Positions 18,249-27,624 of a stretch of 64,000 nucleotides of DNA are shown here, one piece after another. The stretch is from positions 254,015 to 318,014 of the forward strand of contig NZ_JAJIRQ010000006.1 of assembly GCF_025717605.1 (NCBI RefSeq), written 5' to 3'. Positions within the stretch are counted from its first letter, which is position 1, and the number at the start of each line of letters is the position of its first letter. The stretch is from Paucibacter sp. TC2R-5 (GTDB taxonomy: Bacteria; Pseudomonadota; Gammaproteobacteria; Burkholderiales; Burkholderiaceae_C). A program made the translations under genes and the position numbers. Below the pieces are notes generated by a model. That model was not told where the DNA came from and did no database searches. It saw only the letters and a program-made list of their open reading frames with translations.

Positions 18249-19564
18249 TGACGATGAAGCTGCAACGTCTAATCCTGTTGACGGCACTGGCGTGGCCTGT
18301 GTTGGTCTTCCCAACGCTGGCGCGGGCCGACGACCTGTTGAGCATTTACGCGCAAGCGCTGGCGGCCGACCCGGTCTTGGCCGGCGCCAGCGCCAAACGC
18401 GGCGTGCAGCAAGAAGCCGCCACCCAGGCGCGCGCCGCGCTGCTGCCGCAGTGGAGCGCCGGCGTCGATCAAAATCACAGCAAACCCGGCACCACCGACA
18501 GCACGCTCGTCAACAGCCGCATCAGCCAAAGCCTGCTGGACATAGGTCAATGGCGCAGCCTGGAAGCCGAAAACACATTGCTGTCGGCCCAGGACGAGCG
18601 CTTGCGCGCAGCGCAGCAAGACCTTTGTGCACGGGTCGCTAACGCCTATTTCGGCGTGCTGATCGCCCAGGCCGGGCTGAACACCGCGCAGGCCAATGAG
18701 GCGGCCTTTGCCGAGCAAGTCAAGCAGGCGCAGAGCCGCTTTGAGGCTGGCTTGTCGGCCCAGGTTGATGTGGACCAGGCGCGCACCTTCCACGAGCTGG
18801 TGCGCGGCAATATTTTCCAGTCCGAGCAAGCGCTGGCCGATGCCAAGCAGGCCTTGACGGAGATTACCGGCAGCCCGGCCGGCGACTTGGCCGCCTTGGC
18901 GCAAGATTTGCCGGCGTTGGCGCCACAGCCGCAAGATCCGCAGGCCTGGGTAGAGCGCGCCTTGAGCGGCAACCCCCAATTGAAGGCCAGTGGTTTGGAC
19001 CTTCGCGCCAGCGAGCGCCGCATCGAAGCGGCCCGCGCCGGCCATCTGCCCACGCTCAGCCTGGGCCTGGACAGCGATCGCCGCAGCCTCAATGATTCGG
19101 CCAGTGCTCGCACGGTCAACACCATTGGTCTGAAGCTGAGCATCCCGCTGTTTGCAGGCGGGGCGACCCAGTCCCAGGTGCGCCAGGCCGGCTACAGGCG
19201 CGACGCGGCGCAAAGCGATCAAGAGTCCACCCGCCGAGCACTGATCCGCGAAACCCAAGCCCAGTACCAAGCCGCGCTGTCGGCGATGGCGCAGATGGAC
19301 AGCAGCCGCCTGGCCGTCGCCGCCGCCAATCAGGCACTCGCTTCCACCAAGGCCGGCCAAGCCCTGGGCCTGCGCAATATGACCGACCTCTTGCTGGCCA
19401 TTCAAGCCCAGGCCTCGGCGCAAAACGCGCATGAACAAGCGCGCCACCGCTACGTCTTGGCCAAGCTGCTGCTCAGCGCAGCGGTCGGCGCACTCGATGT
19501 ATCCGAATTGGCGGGCGTCAACCAATGGCTGCAAGCAAGTAATACCGAAAGGAAATCTTCATGA
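18248..19564 (+). CDS. TolC-family outer-membrane efflux protein
   Basis: A 438-aa outer-membrane channel protein. A Sec signal peptide covers about the first 27 residues (hydrophobic LILLTALAWPVLVF, cleavage near ARA-DD). The mature part has the two repeated helical halves of TolC with IAQAGLNTAQANEAAF and RYVLAKLLLSAAVGAL near the ends. An in-frame ATG 6 bases later may be used. It sits between the ATPase and permease genes, so it serves this pump specifically. Confidence 0.9.
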   Translation: MTMKLQRLILLTALAWPVLVFPTLARADDLLSIYAQALAADPVLAGASAKRGVQQEAATQARAALLPQWSAGVDQNHSKPGTTDSTLVNSRISQSLLDIGQWRSLEAENTLLSAQDERLRAAQQDLCARVANAYFGVLIAQAGLNTAQANEAAFAEQVKQAQSRFEAGLSAQVDVDQARTFHELVRGNIFQSEQALADAKQALTEITGSPAGDLAALAQDLPALAPQPQDPQAWVERALSGNPQLKASGLDLRASERRIEAARAGHLPTLSLGLDSDRRSLNDSASARTVNTIGLKLSIPLFAGGATQSQVRQAGYRRDAAQSDQESTRRALIRETQAQYQAALSAMAQMDSSRLAVAAANQALASTKAGQALGLRNMTDLLLAIQAQASAQNAHEQARHRYVLAKLLLSAAVGALDVSELAGVNQWLQASNTERKSS

Positions 19565-20868
19565 TGCTCACCTATTACTTCGAGCTGGCGCTGCGCAGCT
19601 TCAAATCCTCGCGCGGGCTGACCGCGCTGATGCTCATCACCATCGCCATGGGCGTGGCCGCCTGCATGACGACGCTGACGGTGTTCCATGTGCTGTCGGG
19701 CAACCCGATTCCAGGCAAGAGCAGCCAGCTGTTCAATATTCAATTGGATGCCAATCCAATGAACGGCTACAAGCCCGGCGAAGAGCCGAATCTGCAACTA
19801 ACCCGCTTCGACGCCGAAACCTTGCTGCGCGAGGCGCGCGCCGACAAGCAGGTGATGATGTCCGGCGGCAATATGGCGATCACCCCGCCACAAACCGGTC
19901 AGCAACCCTTCATCGCCAGGTCACGCAATACCTCGGCCGACTTCTTCGCCATGTTTGAGGTGCCCTTCCTCTACGGTCAGGGCTGGACGGCGGCCGATGA
20001 TGCGGCCGAGGCGCGTGTGGCAGTGATTTCCAAGGCCTTGAACGAGCGCTTGTTCGGCGGCGCCGACAGCCGCGGCAAAACGCTGCGGGTGCGCGACAAG
20101 GACGTCACCATCGTCGGCGTGATGAACGACTGGCGCGTTGTGCCGCGCTACTACGACCTGACCAACGGGCCCTTCTCCAAGATCGACGAGATCTACTTCC
20201 CCTTTAGCACGGCGATGGCGCTCAGGTTCGGCATCTCCGGCAACTTCTCTTGCTGGGCCAGTCCTGCCGGTGGCAATGCCCGCGCCCTCAACGCGCCTTG
20301 TTCGTGGATTCAATACTGGGTCCAGCTCGACAGCCCCGAAAAGGCCAAAAACTACCTGAGCTACCTGAATCAATACTCGGAGCAACAGCGTGCCAGCGGC
20401 CGCTTCGAGCGCCCCAGCAATGTGCGCATGCGGGACGTGATGGCCTGGCTCAAACAGAGCCAAGTCGTGCCCGATGACCTCGGCCTGCAGCTTTGGCTGG
20501 CCTTCGGCTTCCTGGCCGTGTGTTTGACCAATACCGTGGGCCTGCAACTGGCCAAAGCGCTGCGCCGCTCGGGCGAGATCGGCGTGCGCCGCGCCCTGGG
20601 CGCGCCGCGCCGGCAGATCTTTGCGCAGTTCCTGGTCGAGGCCGGCAGTCTCGGTCTGCTGGGCGGCCTGCTGGGCCTGTGCCTGACCTGGCTGGGCGTG
20701 CTGGCGGTGCGCAATGGCGCCAGCGAATACGCCGCCCAGATCCAGATGGACGCCTTGATGCTGGCCACCACGCTGGGCCTGGCCCTGGCCGCCAGCCTGG
20801 TCGCCGGCATCCTGCCCGCCTGGCGCGCTTGCCAGGTGACGCCGGCCCTGCAATTGAAGTCTCAATAA
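19561..20868 (+). CDS. ABC transporter permease 1 (MacB/FtsX type)
   Basis: A 435-aa permease. TM1 lies at about 20-42, a large periplasmic core domain follows (about 45-290), and three C-terminal helices end in a typical FtsX tail with ALRRSGEIGVRRALGAPRRQIFAQFLVEAG. The cytoplasmic coupling helix is therefore present. It overlaps the TolC gene (ATGATG, 19561-19566). It is probably one half of a heterodimer with the next gene product. Confidence 0.9.
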   Translation: MMLTYYFELALRSFKSSRGLTALMLITIAMGVAACMTTLTVFHVLSGNPIPGKSSQLFNIQLDANPMNGYKPGEEPNLQLTRFDAETLLREARADKQVMMSGGNMAITPPQTGQQPFIARSRNTSADFFAMFEVPFLYGQGWTAADDAAEARVAVISKALNERLFGGADSRGKTLRVRDKDVTIVGVMNDWRVVPRYYDLTNGPFSKIDEIYFPFSTAMALRFGISGNFSCWASPAGGNARALNAPCSWIQYWVQLDSPEKAKNYLSYLNQYSEQQRASGRFERPSNVRMRDVMAWLKQSQVVPDDLGLQLWLAFGFLAVCLTNTVGLQLAKALRRSGEIGVRRALGAPRRQIFAQFLVEAGSLGLLGGLLGLCLTWLGVLAVRNGASEYAAQIQMDALMLATTLGLALAASLVAGILPAWRACQVTPALQLKSQ

Positions 20869-20895
20869 AGTCTCAAGAAGGACGGAATCACCAAT

Positions 20896-22116
20896 ATGGA
20901 CATCCTGCCCATCCTCGCCACGCTGAAGCGCCACAAAACGGCGTCATTCTTGATCGTGCTGCAGATCGCCTTGACCTGCGCCATCGTCTGCAACGCGCTG
21001 TTCTTGATCATGCAACGCATTGAAAAGATCAATGAACCCTCGGGCTTGGCCGACTCGGAGATCGTTGCAATCCGTATGGGAGGCATCGGTCCGATCCAGA
21101 ACGAGGACGCACTGACCCGCGCCGATCTGCTGGCGCTGCGGGCCCTGCCCGGCGTCAAGGAAGCCACGCTGCTGAACCAGTTTCCCTTTGGCGACAATAT
21201 GCAAATGAGCACCATGCGTCTGCAGCCGAAGTCGGATGGCAGCGGAGTCGATGCCTCGCTGTATGCGGCCAGCGAAGGCTGGTTGAAAGCCACCGGATTG
21301 CGCCTGGTCGCCGGGCGTGATTTTGAAGCCGGCGAGTACCAGAACCAATCCGATGTCGACAAGTCCGAAGACGCTAGCATTCCTGCCGTCATCCTCAACC
21401 GGGCGATGGCCAAGCGCATGTTCCCCAAAGGCGATGCGATCGGCCAAGTCATCTACGGCATTGGCGAAAAGCCGATCCGCGTCGTTGGTTTGATCGACAC
21501 CTTGGTGTCGGCCCAACCGGGCGGCAAGGATGAGGCGCTGAGCTACAACATGGTGTTTCCGATTCGTTCGAGCTTTCGCAGCGGCACCTACTTGCTGCGC
21601 ACCGAGCCGGGCAGCCGCGACGAGGTGCTGAAGGCGGCGGCCGTGGCGCTGGACAAGAGCGGGCCCAACCGGATCAAGTCAGAGAGCAAGCGCCTGGAAG
21701 ACTACCGTGAGCGCTACTACCGCCAGGACCGCAGCATGATCAACTTGCTGGCTGCAGTCTGCCTGGCCCTGCTGGTGGTGACGGCCTTTGGCATCGTCGG
21801 CCTGGCCAGCTTCTGGGTCCAGCAGCGCACCCGGATGATTGGCACTCGCCGAGCGTTGGGCGCTACCCAGGGTCAGATCTTGCGCTACTTCCAAACCGAG
21901 AATTTCATTCTCTCGACGCTCGGCATTGCGCTGGGCATGGTCGCCGCCTACGGCATCAGTCTGCTGCTGATGAAGAGCTATGAGCTGCCGCCGCTGCCAC
22001 TGTTTTTTCTACCGATCGGCGCCTTGATACTCTGGGGTCTGGGGCAGCTGGCCGTCTGGGCGCCGGCGCGCAGGGCCGCGGCACTGCCACCGGTGGCGGC
22101 ACTGCGGGGCGCCTGA
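20896..22116 (+). CDS. ABC transporter permease 2 (MacB/FtsX type)
   Basis: A 406-aa paralog of the preceding permease: TM1 about 15-38, periplasmic domain, and C-terminal FtsX region containing QQRTRMIGTRRALGATQGQILRYFQTEN and a final LAVWAPARRAAALPPVAALRG. The two permeases differ clearly in the periplasmic domain, so substrate handling may be asymmetric. It is followed 19 bp later by the response regulator gene. Confidence 0.9.
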   Translation: MDILPILATLKRHKTASFLIVLQIALTCAIVCNALFLIMQRIEKINEPSGLADSEIVAIRMGGIGPIQNEDALTRADLLALRALPGVKEATLLNQFPFGDNMQMSTMRLQPKSDGSGVDASLYAASEGWLKATGLRLVAGRDFEAGEYQNQSDVDKSEDASIPAVILNRAMAKRMFPKGDAIGQVIYGIGEKPIRVVGLIDTLVSAQPGGKDEALSYNMVFPIRSSFRSGTYLLRTEPGSRDEVLKAAAVALDKSGPNRIKSESKRLEDYRERYYRQDRSMINLLAAVCLALLVVTAFGIVGLASFWVQQRTRMIGTRRALGATQGQILRYFQTENFILSTLGIALGMVAAYGISLLLMKSYELPPLPLFFLPIGALILWGLGQLAVWAPARRAAALPPVAALRGA

Positions 22117-22135
22117 TTGTTATGCTCGGGGCCAG

Positions 22136-23485
22136 ATGAAAACCGTTCTGATCATTGACGACAACCCCGGCGTCGGCGAGGCCTTGTCGCTATTGCTGTC
22201 CCTGCACGATATTGAGCCGCTGTATGCCGCCAGCCCCGAGGCAGGGTTGGCCATATTGGCCGGCGGCAAGGTCGATCTGGTGATTCAGGACATGAACTTC
22301 ACGGCCGACACCACTTCGGGTGCCGAAGGCGTGGCGCTGTTTCGGGCCATTCGCGCCAAGTATTCCGACCTGCCGGTGATCCTGCTGACCGCCTGGACGC
22401 GGCTGGAGGCGGCAGTGGAATTGGTCAAAGCCGGCGCGTCCGACTATCTGGCCAAGCCCTGGGATGACAACAAGCTGGTCATCACGATTGGTAATCTCCT
22501 GGAGCTGTCGGAAACCTCGGCCGAGCTGCGGCGCAGTCGTCAAGAGCGTCGCAGCCGCCGCGAGGCCCTGGAGCAGCGCTTCGACTTGGACGGGCTGGTG
22601 TTTGCCTCGGAGGCGATGCTGTCAACCTTGGAGCTAGCAGCGCAGGTCGCGCGCACCGAATTGCCCGTCTTGGTCAGCGGCCCGAACGGCTGCGGCAAGG
22701 AACGGGTTGCGGCGCTGGTGCACGCCAACTCGGCTCAGCGCAAAGGCCCATTTGTCGCCTTGAACTGCGGCGCTTTGCCGGCCGACTTGATAGAGGCCGA
22801 GCTATTCGGCGCCGACAGCGGCGCCTACACCGGCGCGCACAAAGCGCGCGAAGGCCGCTTTGAAGCCGCGCATGGCGGGACGCTGTTTTTGGACGAAATC
22901 GGCACGCTGCCGCTCGCCGGTCAGGTCAAACTCTTGCGGGTCTTGGAGACTGGCCGCTTCGAGCGCCTGGGCTCCAGCCGGACGCGCGAATCAAAAGTTA
23001 GGGTGATCAGCGCCACCAATGCCGACCTGAAGGCGATGGTGGCAGCCGGAACTTTCCGCGAAGACTTGTACTACCGACTCAATGTGTTCGAGCTGCGGCT
23101 GAGCGCCTTGGCCGACAGGCGTGATGACATCTTGCCGCTGGCCGAGTTTTTTCTAGGCAAGGGCAGCGGAGCGCGCATCACTGACGCGGCCCGCAGCGCC
23201 CTGCTGGCCCACCCCTGGCCAGGCAATGTGCGCGAGTTGAAGAACGTCATGGCCCGCGCCGGCTTGCTGGCCGGTGAAGGCAAGATTGAGCTCGGCCATC
23301 TGGGCCTGGCGAGCGCGGCCGCAGCGCCGGCCGCCACGCGCAATCTGGATGAGCCCAGCCGCGAGGCGGTGCTGGGGGCTTTGGCGACGGCCGGCGGCGT
23401 GGTCAGCCGAGCGGCTCAGGAGCTGGGCTTGTCGCGCCAGGCGCTGTACCGGCGTATGGAGCGTTACGGTCTGGACGCCGGCTGA
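22136..23485 (+). CDS. Sigma-54-dependent response regulator (NtrC family)
   Basis: A 449-aa activator. The receiver has D8-D9 and phosphoacceptor D52 in VIQDMNFTADTTSGAEG, with a longer loop than usual. The AAA+ domain (about 150-385) has an altered Walker A (GPNGCGKER), the sigma-54 contact loop GAYTGA in place of GAFTGA, Walker B LFLDEIG and the R-finger region. A Fis-type HTH closes the protein (VVSRAAQELGLSRQALYRRM). It very probably acts at the -24/-12 promoter at 16165 upstream of this same operon. Confidence 0.93.
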   Translation: MKTVLIIDDNPGVGEALSLLLSLHDIEPLYAASPEAGLAILAGGKVDLVIQDMNFTADTTSGAEGVALFRAIRAKYSDLPVILLTAWTRLEAAVELVKAGASDYLAKPWDDNKLVITIGNLLELSETSAELRRSRQERRSRREALEQRFDLDGLVFASEAMLSTLELAAQVARTELPVLVSGPNGCGKERVAALVHANSAQRKGPFVALNCGALPADLIEAELFGADSGAYTGAHKAREGRFEAAHGGTLFLDEIGTLPLAGQVKLLRVLETGRFERLGSSRTRESKVRVISATNADLKAMVAAGTFREDLYYRLNVFELRLSALADRRDDILPLAEFFLGKGSGARITDAARSALLAHPWPGNVRELKNVMARAGLLAGEGKIELGHLGLASAAAAPAATRNLDEPSREAVLGALATAGGVVSRAAQELGLSRQALYRRMERYGLDAG

Positions 23486-24816
23486 TGCGCGCACCCGGTC
23501 TGCAGACAAGGCTGAGCCTGGCGCTGCTGGCGGCGGCGCTGCTGGGTGGGCTGCTTCAAGCGGCTTTTTCTGCTCGGCCCTCGATGTGGATTTTGGCCGG
23601 GTTGTTGGGCGGCCTCGCCATGCTTTTGCTTTGTTTGAGCAGCGCCGTGCTGGCGCCGCTCAAACGGCTGTTGCGCGCACTGGAAGGCTCGGTGCTGAGC
23701 TACAGGGACGGCGACTTCAGCATGTCGCTGGCAGCACCCTCAAGCGGTCAGCCGCCCGAGCTGGCCGAATTGCTGCGTCTGCATAACGAATTAGGCCTGG
23801 CGCTGCGCGAGCAACGCCAGCTGCTTGCGCAGCGGGAACTGCTGCTCGACACCGTGGTGCAAAACACGCCCGTCGCCATGCTTTTATGTACCCAGCAGGG
23901 GCAGGTCAGCTATGCCAATATCGCCGCGCGCCAATTGCTGGCCCAAGGCCGCAGCTTGGCCGGCGCCGAGCTGGATGAACTGCTGAGCCATATTCCGCCA
24001 GCCCTGGCGCAGGCGCTGCGCAGCCAGCAAGATCAGCTGGTCAGCGTGCAAGAGCTGGACCAGGAGGAACAGTTTCATATCTCCCAGCGCATGCTCTTGC
24101 TACAGGGCCAAGCCCACCGGCTGCTCTTGATCAAACGAATGACGCGCGAGCTGTCGCGCCAAGAAGTCGCCAGCTGGAAGCGGGTGATCCGGGTCATGAG
24201 TCATGAGCTGAACAACTCGCTGGCGCCCATCTCATCGCTGGCGCACAGCGGCGCAGAGCTGGCGCGGCGTGGCCAGATCGAGCGGCTAGAAGGCGTGTTC
24301 AAAAGCCTTGGCGGGCGCGCCAGCCATTTGCATCAATTCCTGTCCGGCTATGCCAGCTTTGCCAAGCTGCCGCTGCCGCAGCCAACGACCGTTATGTGGG
24401 CAGACTTTCTGGCCGGCCTGAGTGCCCATTGTCAATTCAAGCTGGAAGCCAGCCCGCCCGCTGAAGCCGGTTACTTTGACGCCGCGCAGATCGAGCAGGC
24501 GCTGATCAATCTGATCAAGAACGCACATGAGGCCGGCGGGCCGGCCGATGAGGTCAGCCTGAGCCTGCGCCAGGAGCAGGCAACGCTGGTGCTGACCGTG
24601 GCCGACCGCGGTCCCGGCATGAGCGAGACGGTCTTGGCGCAAGCGCTGCTGCCTTTTTACTCAACAAAACGTAAGAGCCAGGACGGAGGGACCGGCCTAG
24701 GCCTAGCCCTGGCGCGCGAGATCGCCGAAGCACATGGCGGACGCATCACGTTGGCCAAGCGCAGCGGCGGCGGCTTGAGCGTCAGCCTCATGCTGCCGAC
24801 CCGGCAAAGCGCATGA
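23485..24816 (+). CDS. Sensor histidine kinase
   Basis: A 443-aa membrane kinase. Two N-terminal helices (about 8-28 and 32-55) leave almost no periplasmic loop, so the sensor may read the membrane or the cytoplasm. A HAMP-like segment and a PAS-like region (about 115-200) follow. The H box is VMSHELNNSLAPISS, the N box LINLIKNAHEAGG, and the G boxes DRGPGMSE and GGTGLGLALAREI. The start overlaps the response regulator stop by one base, marking it as the cognate kinase. Confidence 0.93.
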   Translation: MRAPGLQTRLSLALLAAALLGGLLQAAFSARPSMWILAGLLGGLAMLLLCLSSAVLAPLKRLLRALEGSVLSYRDGDFSMSLAAPSSGQPPELAELLRLHNELGLALREQRQLLAQRELLLDTVVQNTPVAMLLCTQQGQVSYANIAARQLLAQGRSLAGAELDELLSHIPPALAQALRSQQDQLVSVQELDQEEQFHISQRMLLLQGQAHRLLLIKRMTRELSRQEVASWKRVIRVMSHELNNSLAPISSLAHSGAELARRGQIERLEGVFKSLGGRASHLHQFLSGYASFAKLPLPQPTTVMWADFLAGLSAHCQFKLEASPPAEAGYFDAAQIEQALINLIKNAHEAGGPADEVSLSLRQEQATLVLTVADRGPGMSETVLAQALLPFYSTKRKSQDGGTGLGLALAREIAEAHGGRITLAKRSGGGLSVSLMLPTRQSA

Positions 24817-24886
24817 TGTTGACTTGCGTTTGATTTGTTGGGCGCTATCCTTCGCCTTGTCACCCGCAGCCCCAATACCGTCCGCT

Positions 24887-25537
24887 ATGCAAGCCGATAT
24901 TGATTTATCCACCGCCAGCCGCGCCGCCTTGGAGCAGGCCCTGGCACAAGCGGCCACCCAGCCCCGGACGCCGGCGCTGACGGCCTATTTGAGCGCCTGC
25001 TATTTGCGCTTGAGCGAGCTGTGCGAGCAAGCCCAGGACTTCGAAGCGGCGCTGCAGCATTACCGGCGCTTTCATCAGTTCAGCCTGCAAGATCAGGGCG
25101 CGGCTTTGCTGGACCGCGCCACGCTGCTGCAAAGCCTGAGCGAGTTCGCCACCCAGCCGTTGCGGCTGGACGCCGGTTTATGCCTGGTCGCCCTGGAGGC
25201 AGACGGCAGGGCCGATGGCGCCAAGTTACAAGTGCAGCTCGCCGACTTGCTGCGCCGCCAATGCCGACCCGAAGATTTGATCGCTCACCAAGGTCGTGGC
25301 GCCGGCCATGGACTCTTGCTGGTTTTGAGCGATGTGGACCTGGCTTCGGCGCGCAAGGTCTGCGAGCGGGTTCGCTCTGCTTGGCCCAAGCAAGGTGCCG
25401 GCGCCAGCCTCAGCATGGGCTTGAGCGCCTGGCGCGGCCCAAGCGACGAACTTGCCCGCCTGCTGGAACGCGCAGAAAGCGCGTTGGCCGCAGCGCAGCG
25501 CGGCGGAGGCAACTGCTTGCGCAGCGGATCGGCCTGA
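24887..25537 (+). CDS. Protein with degenerate GGDEF domain and N-terminal helical repeat
   Basis: A 216-aa protein. Residues about 30-75 look like one or two TPR-type helix pairs (LSELCEQAQDFEAALQHYRRFHQ). The C-terminal 130 residues follow the GGDEF plan, with RPEDLIAHQGRGAGHGLLLVL where active enzymes have R-x-GGDEF-x-LLL, so the catalytic site is lost (GAGHG). It may bind a nucleotide or serve as a protein adaptor. ATG 24887 was chosen over an upstream TTG. It follows the kinase gene on the same strand by 70 bp. Confidence 0.6.
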   Translation: MQADIDLSTASRAALEQALAQAATQPRTPALTAYLSACYLRLSELCEQAQDFEAALQHYRRFHQFSLQDQGAALLDRATLLQSLSEFATQPLRLDAGLCLVALEADGRADGAKLQVQLADLLRRQCRPEDLIAHQGRGAGHGLLLVLSDVDLASARKVCERVRSAWPKQGAGASLSMGLSAWRGPSDELARLLERAESALAAAQRGGGNCLRSGSA

Positions 25538-25616
25538 TGGGCTGGCCTGTTGAGGTCTATTGCGCCCCATGGCGTCCCTTTGCAATTGGCAGGGCTTTTT
25601 GCTCGCTCATCAAGCT

Positions 25617-25644
25617 TTGACTGCGGCCCGGCAGCGCCTACACT
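25617..25644 (+). promoter_or_regulatory. Sigma-70-type promoter
   Basis: TTGACT (25617-25622) and TACACT (25639-25644) are separated by 16 bp. They lie about 90 bp before the next gene and would give a leader of about 80 bases. Confidence 0.5.
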
Positions 25645-25733
25645 CAGGCGCTTAGCTGGCGAGTGTTTGCCTTTTGTGCGGTACTTGCTGAGTTTTCTGT
25701 GGCGACTCGCCATCCCCATCCCATCCCTGAGAC

Positions 25734-26177
25734 ATGAGTACACAAGCCGACTTATCCAAGCTGGCCATTGCCTTGGAATACGCCGACTTGGGCGCAGGCC
25801 TGTATCTGGCCGGCGGCAGCGATCACGCGGCCAAACTATTGGCCGCCGCAGCCGAGCAAGTGCTGGGGGATCTGGCGCGTCTGCTGGGGCCATCGGCCCA
25901 CAACGACGAGGTGCAGACCCTGCTCGCCAAGATAGCCAAACGCTACAAGGCCGCGCCGCTGGAGCCCAACACCGCGCGCGCCAAGCGGGGTGAGGGGCTT
26001 TCAGCCCTGGGCTTTGCGCAGCCGGGAGAGAAGGCGAGCGAGGAGACCCGCGAGGCCACCGCCGCCTATCTGCGCGCGGCTTGGTACACCTTGGAAGCGA
26101 TGGGCTTGGACGCCATCGTGCCGCTGCGCCTGCAAAAAGCGGTCGATCAAAGCACCATCTACGCCAACCACGGCTGA
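25734..26177 (+). CDS. Hypothetical protein, helical
   Basis: A 147-aa protein that I do not recognise. It is alpha-helical and alanine-rich, with LYLAGGSDHAAKLLAAAAEQVLGDLARLLG in the first half and a second helical block EETREATAAYLRAAWYTLEAMGLDAIVPLRLQKAVDQ. It has no signal peptide, TM segment or metal motif. The conserved-looking H in the GGSDHAAKLL segment is the only notable residue. It has its own promoter-like sequence upstream and a PilZ gene about 86 bp downstream. Confidence 0.6.
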   Translation: MSTQADLSKLAIALEYADLGAGLYLAGGSDHAAKLLAAAAEQVLGDLARLLGPSAHNDEVQTLLAKIAKRYKAAPLEPNTARAKRGEGLSALGFAQPGEKASEETREATAAYLRAAWYTLEAMGLDAIVPLRLQKAVDQSTIYANHG

Positions 26178-26263
26178 AGCGCCGAAACAGCGTCTTTGTC
26201 GGCGCTAATCTCGTCGCCAAGCACAGAGAGCATCTGCTAGCATCAAAGCCAAGCATCAAAGCG

Positions 26264-26644
26264 GTGCAAAAGGAGCTTGCTATCAATACCGACCGCCGCC
26301 ATTTCGCCCGTGTCGCCTTCGACGTCGAGGCCGAGTTGATCACCACACAAGAACACCTGAAAGCTCAGGTGCTCGACCTGTCTCTTAAAGGTGCCTTGCT
26401 GAACCTGCCCGGCGCGACCGAGTTGGCACTGAACCTGCCCTGCTTGCTCAAGGTGCGCCTGAACGACCAGGAAACCGTCATCGCCATGGCCGGCGAACTG
26501 GCCCATATCGAGGGCGAGCATGCCGGCTTTCTGTGTCGCAGCATCGACATCGAAAGCATCACCCACCTGCGCCGCCTGATCGAAATGAATCTGGGCGACG
26601 CATCGCTGGTGGAGCGCGAACTAGGCGCTCTGGTCAGCAACTGA
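26264..26644 (+). CDS. PilZ-domain protein
   Basis: A small single-domain PilZ protein (126 aa from GTG 26264, 120 aa from codon 26282). The c-di-GMP-binding signature is visible as DRRHFAR followed about 25 residues later by DLSLKGALL, a variant of RxxxR...DxSxxG. The start is odd: the natural N-terminus would be at ATC 26282 (reading as x-NTDRRHFAR), with a perfect AAGGAG 6 bases upstream, but ATC is not a normal start codon. GTG 26264 is the nearest standard codon and has no ribosome-binding site. Confidence 0.75.
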   Translation: MQKELAINTDRRHFARVAFDVEAELITTQEHLKAQVLDLSLKGALLNLPGATELALNLPCLLKVRLNDQETVIAMAGELAHIEGEHAGFLCRSIDIESITHLRRLIEMNLGDASLVERELGALVSN

Positions 26645-27493
26645 TCAGGCCTGAATAAAGCGCCGCAGCGTGGCAAACGCGGCCTCAGGGTCATCGCGCC
26701 ATGCGCCGTGGCCAACGCCGGGGAAGCTGGCGAATTGCGCCCATTGCGCCGGCAAAGCCGCCGCGATGTCTCGTGCATCTTCAAGCGGGCAGACTGGGTC
26801 TTCCTCACCGGCCATCACCAAGACCGGGCATTGCGCCCGCGCGAGGCCGGGCAAGAGGTCCATGCCCTGCTTTTCACCGCCGACAAAGTGCAAGAGGATA
26901 TCCTCGCGTAGCAAGGTACGCTGGCCGGCATCGGAGTCGCGCGGCTCGGTGCTGTTATAGAGCTTGCGGCAGCCGCTCCAATAAGCCGCCCATGAAGCCG
27001 GTGTCGGCTCGGTCCAGAACTTGTTGGCCAAATCCCGAGCCTGAGCGCCGCCGAGCTTTTCGAACATCGCCAGCTTGCGCGCCATCACCATATTCGGTGA
27101 GGTGCTGGACAGAATGATCTTGGACGCATGCTCGGGGTGGCGAGCCAGGTAATGCTGGGCCACGAAGCCGCCGAAGGACTGACCCAGCACGATAGGCTTG
27201 ACGATGCCTAACGCGTCACACAAGCGCACCACGTCATCGGCCCAGGTATCCAGCGTCCATTCGGCGCGCGGCCGCTCATCGCTGCGGCCATGTCCTCGGT
27301 GGTCGTAATAGATGATTTGCACCAGGTCGGCCAGGCGGCTGAAGATAGGCTTGAACGCGCTGTGATCAAAACCTGGGCCACCGTGCAAGCAAAGCAGCGT
27401 CGGCTTTTGACGCAAAGCGGGGCCGTCCGGCACCCACTCAGGCCCTTCCACATCCACGAATAAACGCACGCCGCCGTCGATAGCTATCTTCAT
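26645..27493 (-). CDS. Alpha/beta-fold hydrolase (proline iminopeptidase-like)
   Basis: A 282-aa hydrolase. It has the oxyanion segment LLCLHGGPG (about residues 33-41), the nucleophile elbow GQSFGG, the acid in the AGEEDPVCPLEDA region and the final histidine in GVGHGAWRDD. HGGPG and the DHRGHGRSD block are typical of proline iminopeptidase-like enzymes, but the substrate is not determined by these motifs. It is cytoplasmic, with no signal peptide. ATG 27493 was chosen because the domain begins there. It is convergent with the PilZ gene with no gap. Confidence 0.85.
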   Translation of the reverse strand: MKIAIDGGVRLFVDVEGPEWVPDGPALRQKPTLLCLHGGPGFDHSAFKPIFSRLADLVQIIYYDHRGHGRSDERPRAEWTLDTWADDVVRLCDALGIVKPIVLGQSFGGFVAQHYLARHPEHASKIILSSTSPNMVMARKLAMFEKLGGAQARDLANKFWTEPTPASWAAYWSGCRKLYNSTEPRDSDAGQRTLLREDILLHFVGGEKQGMDLLPGLARAQCPVLVMAGEEDPVCPLEDARDIAAALPAQWAQFASFPGVGHGAWRDDPEAAFATLRRFIQA

Positions 27494-27624
27494 CGCTGCA
27501 TCCTCGCCAGACAAAGGCGCAGTATGCAAGATAGCGCGCCGCTGTCGCCTAGAAGACCTGCATAGCGAGGCTCAGGCCACAGAATTCGCTCCAACCTTCG
27601 TCGATTGATTTGGAATGGAGAACC

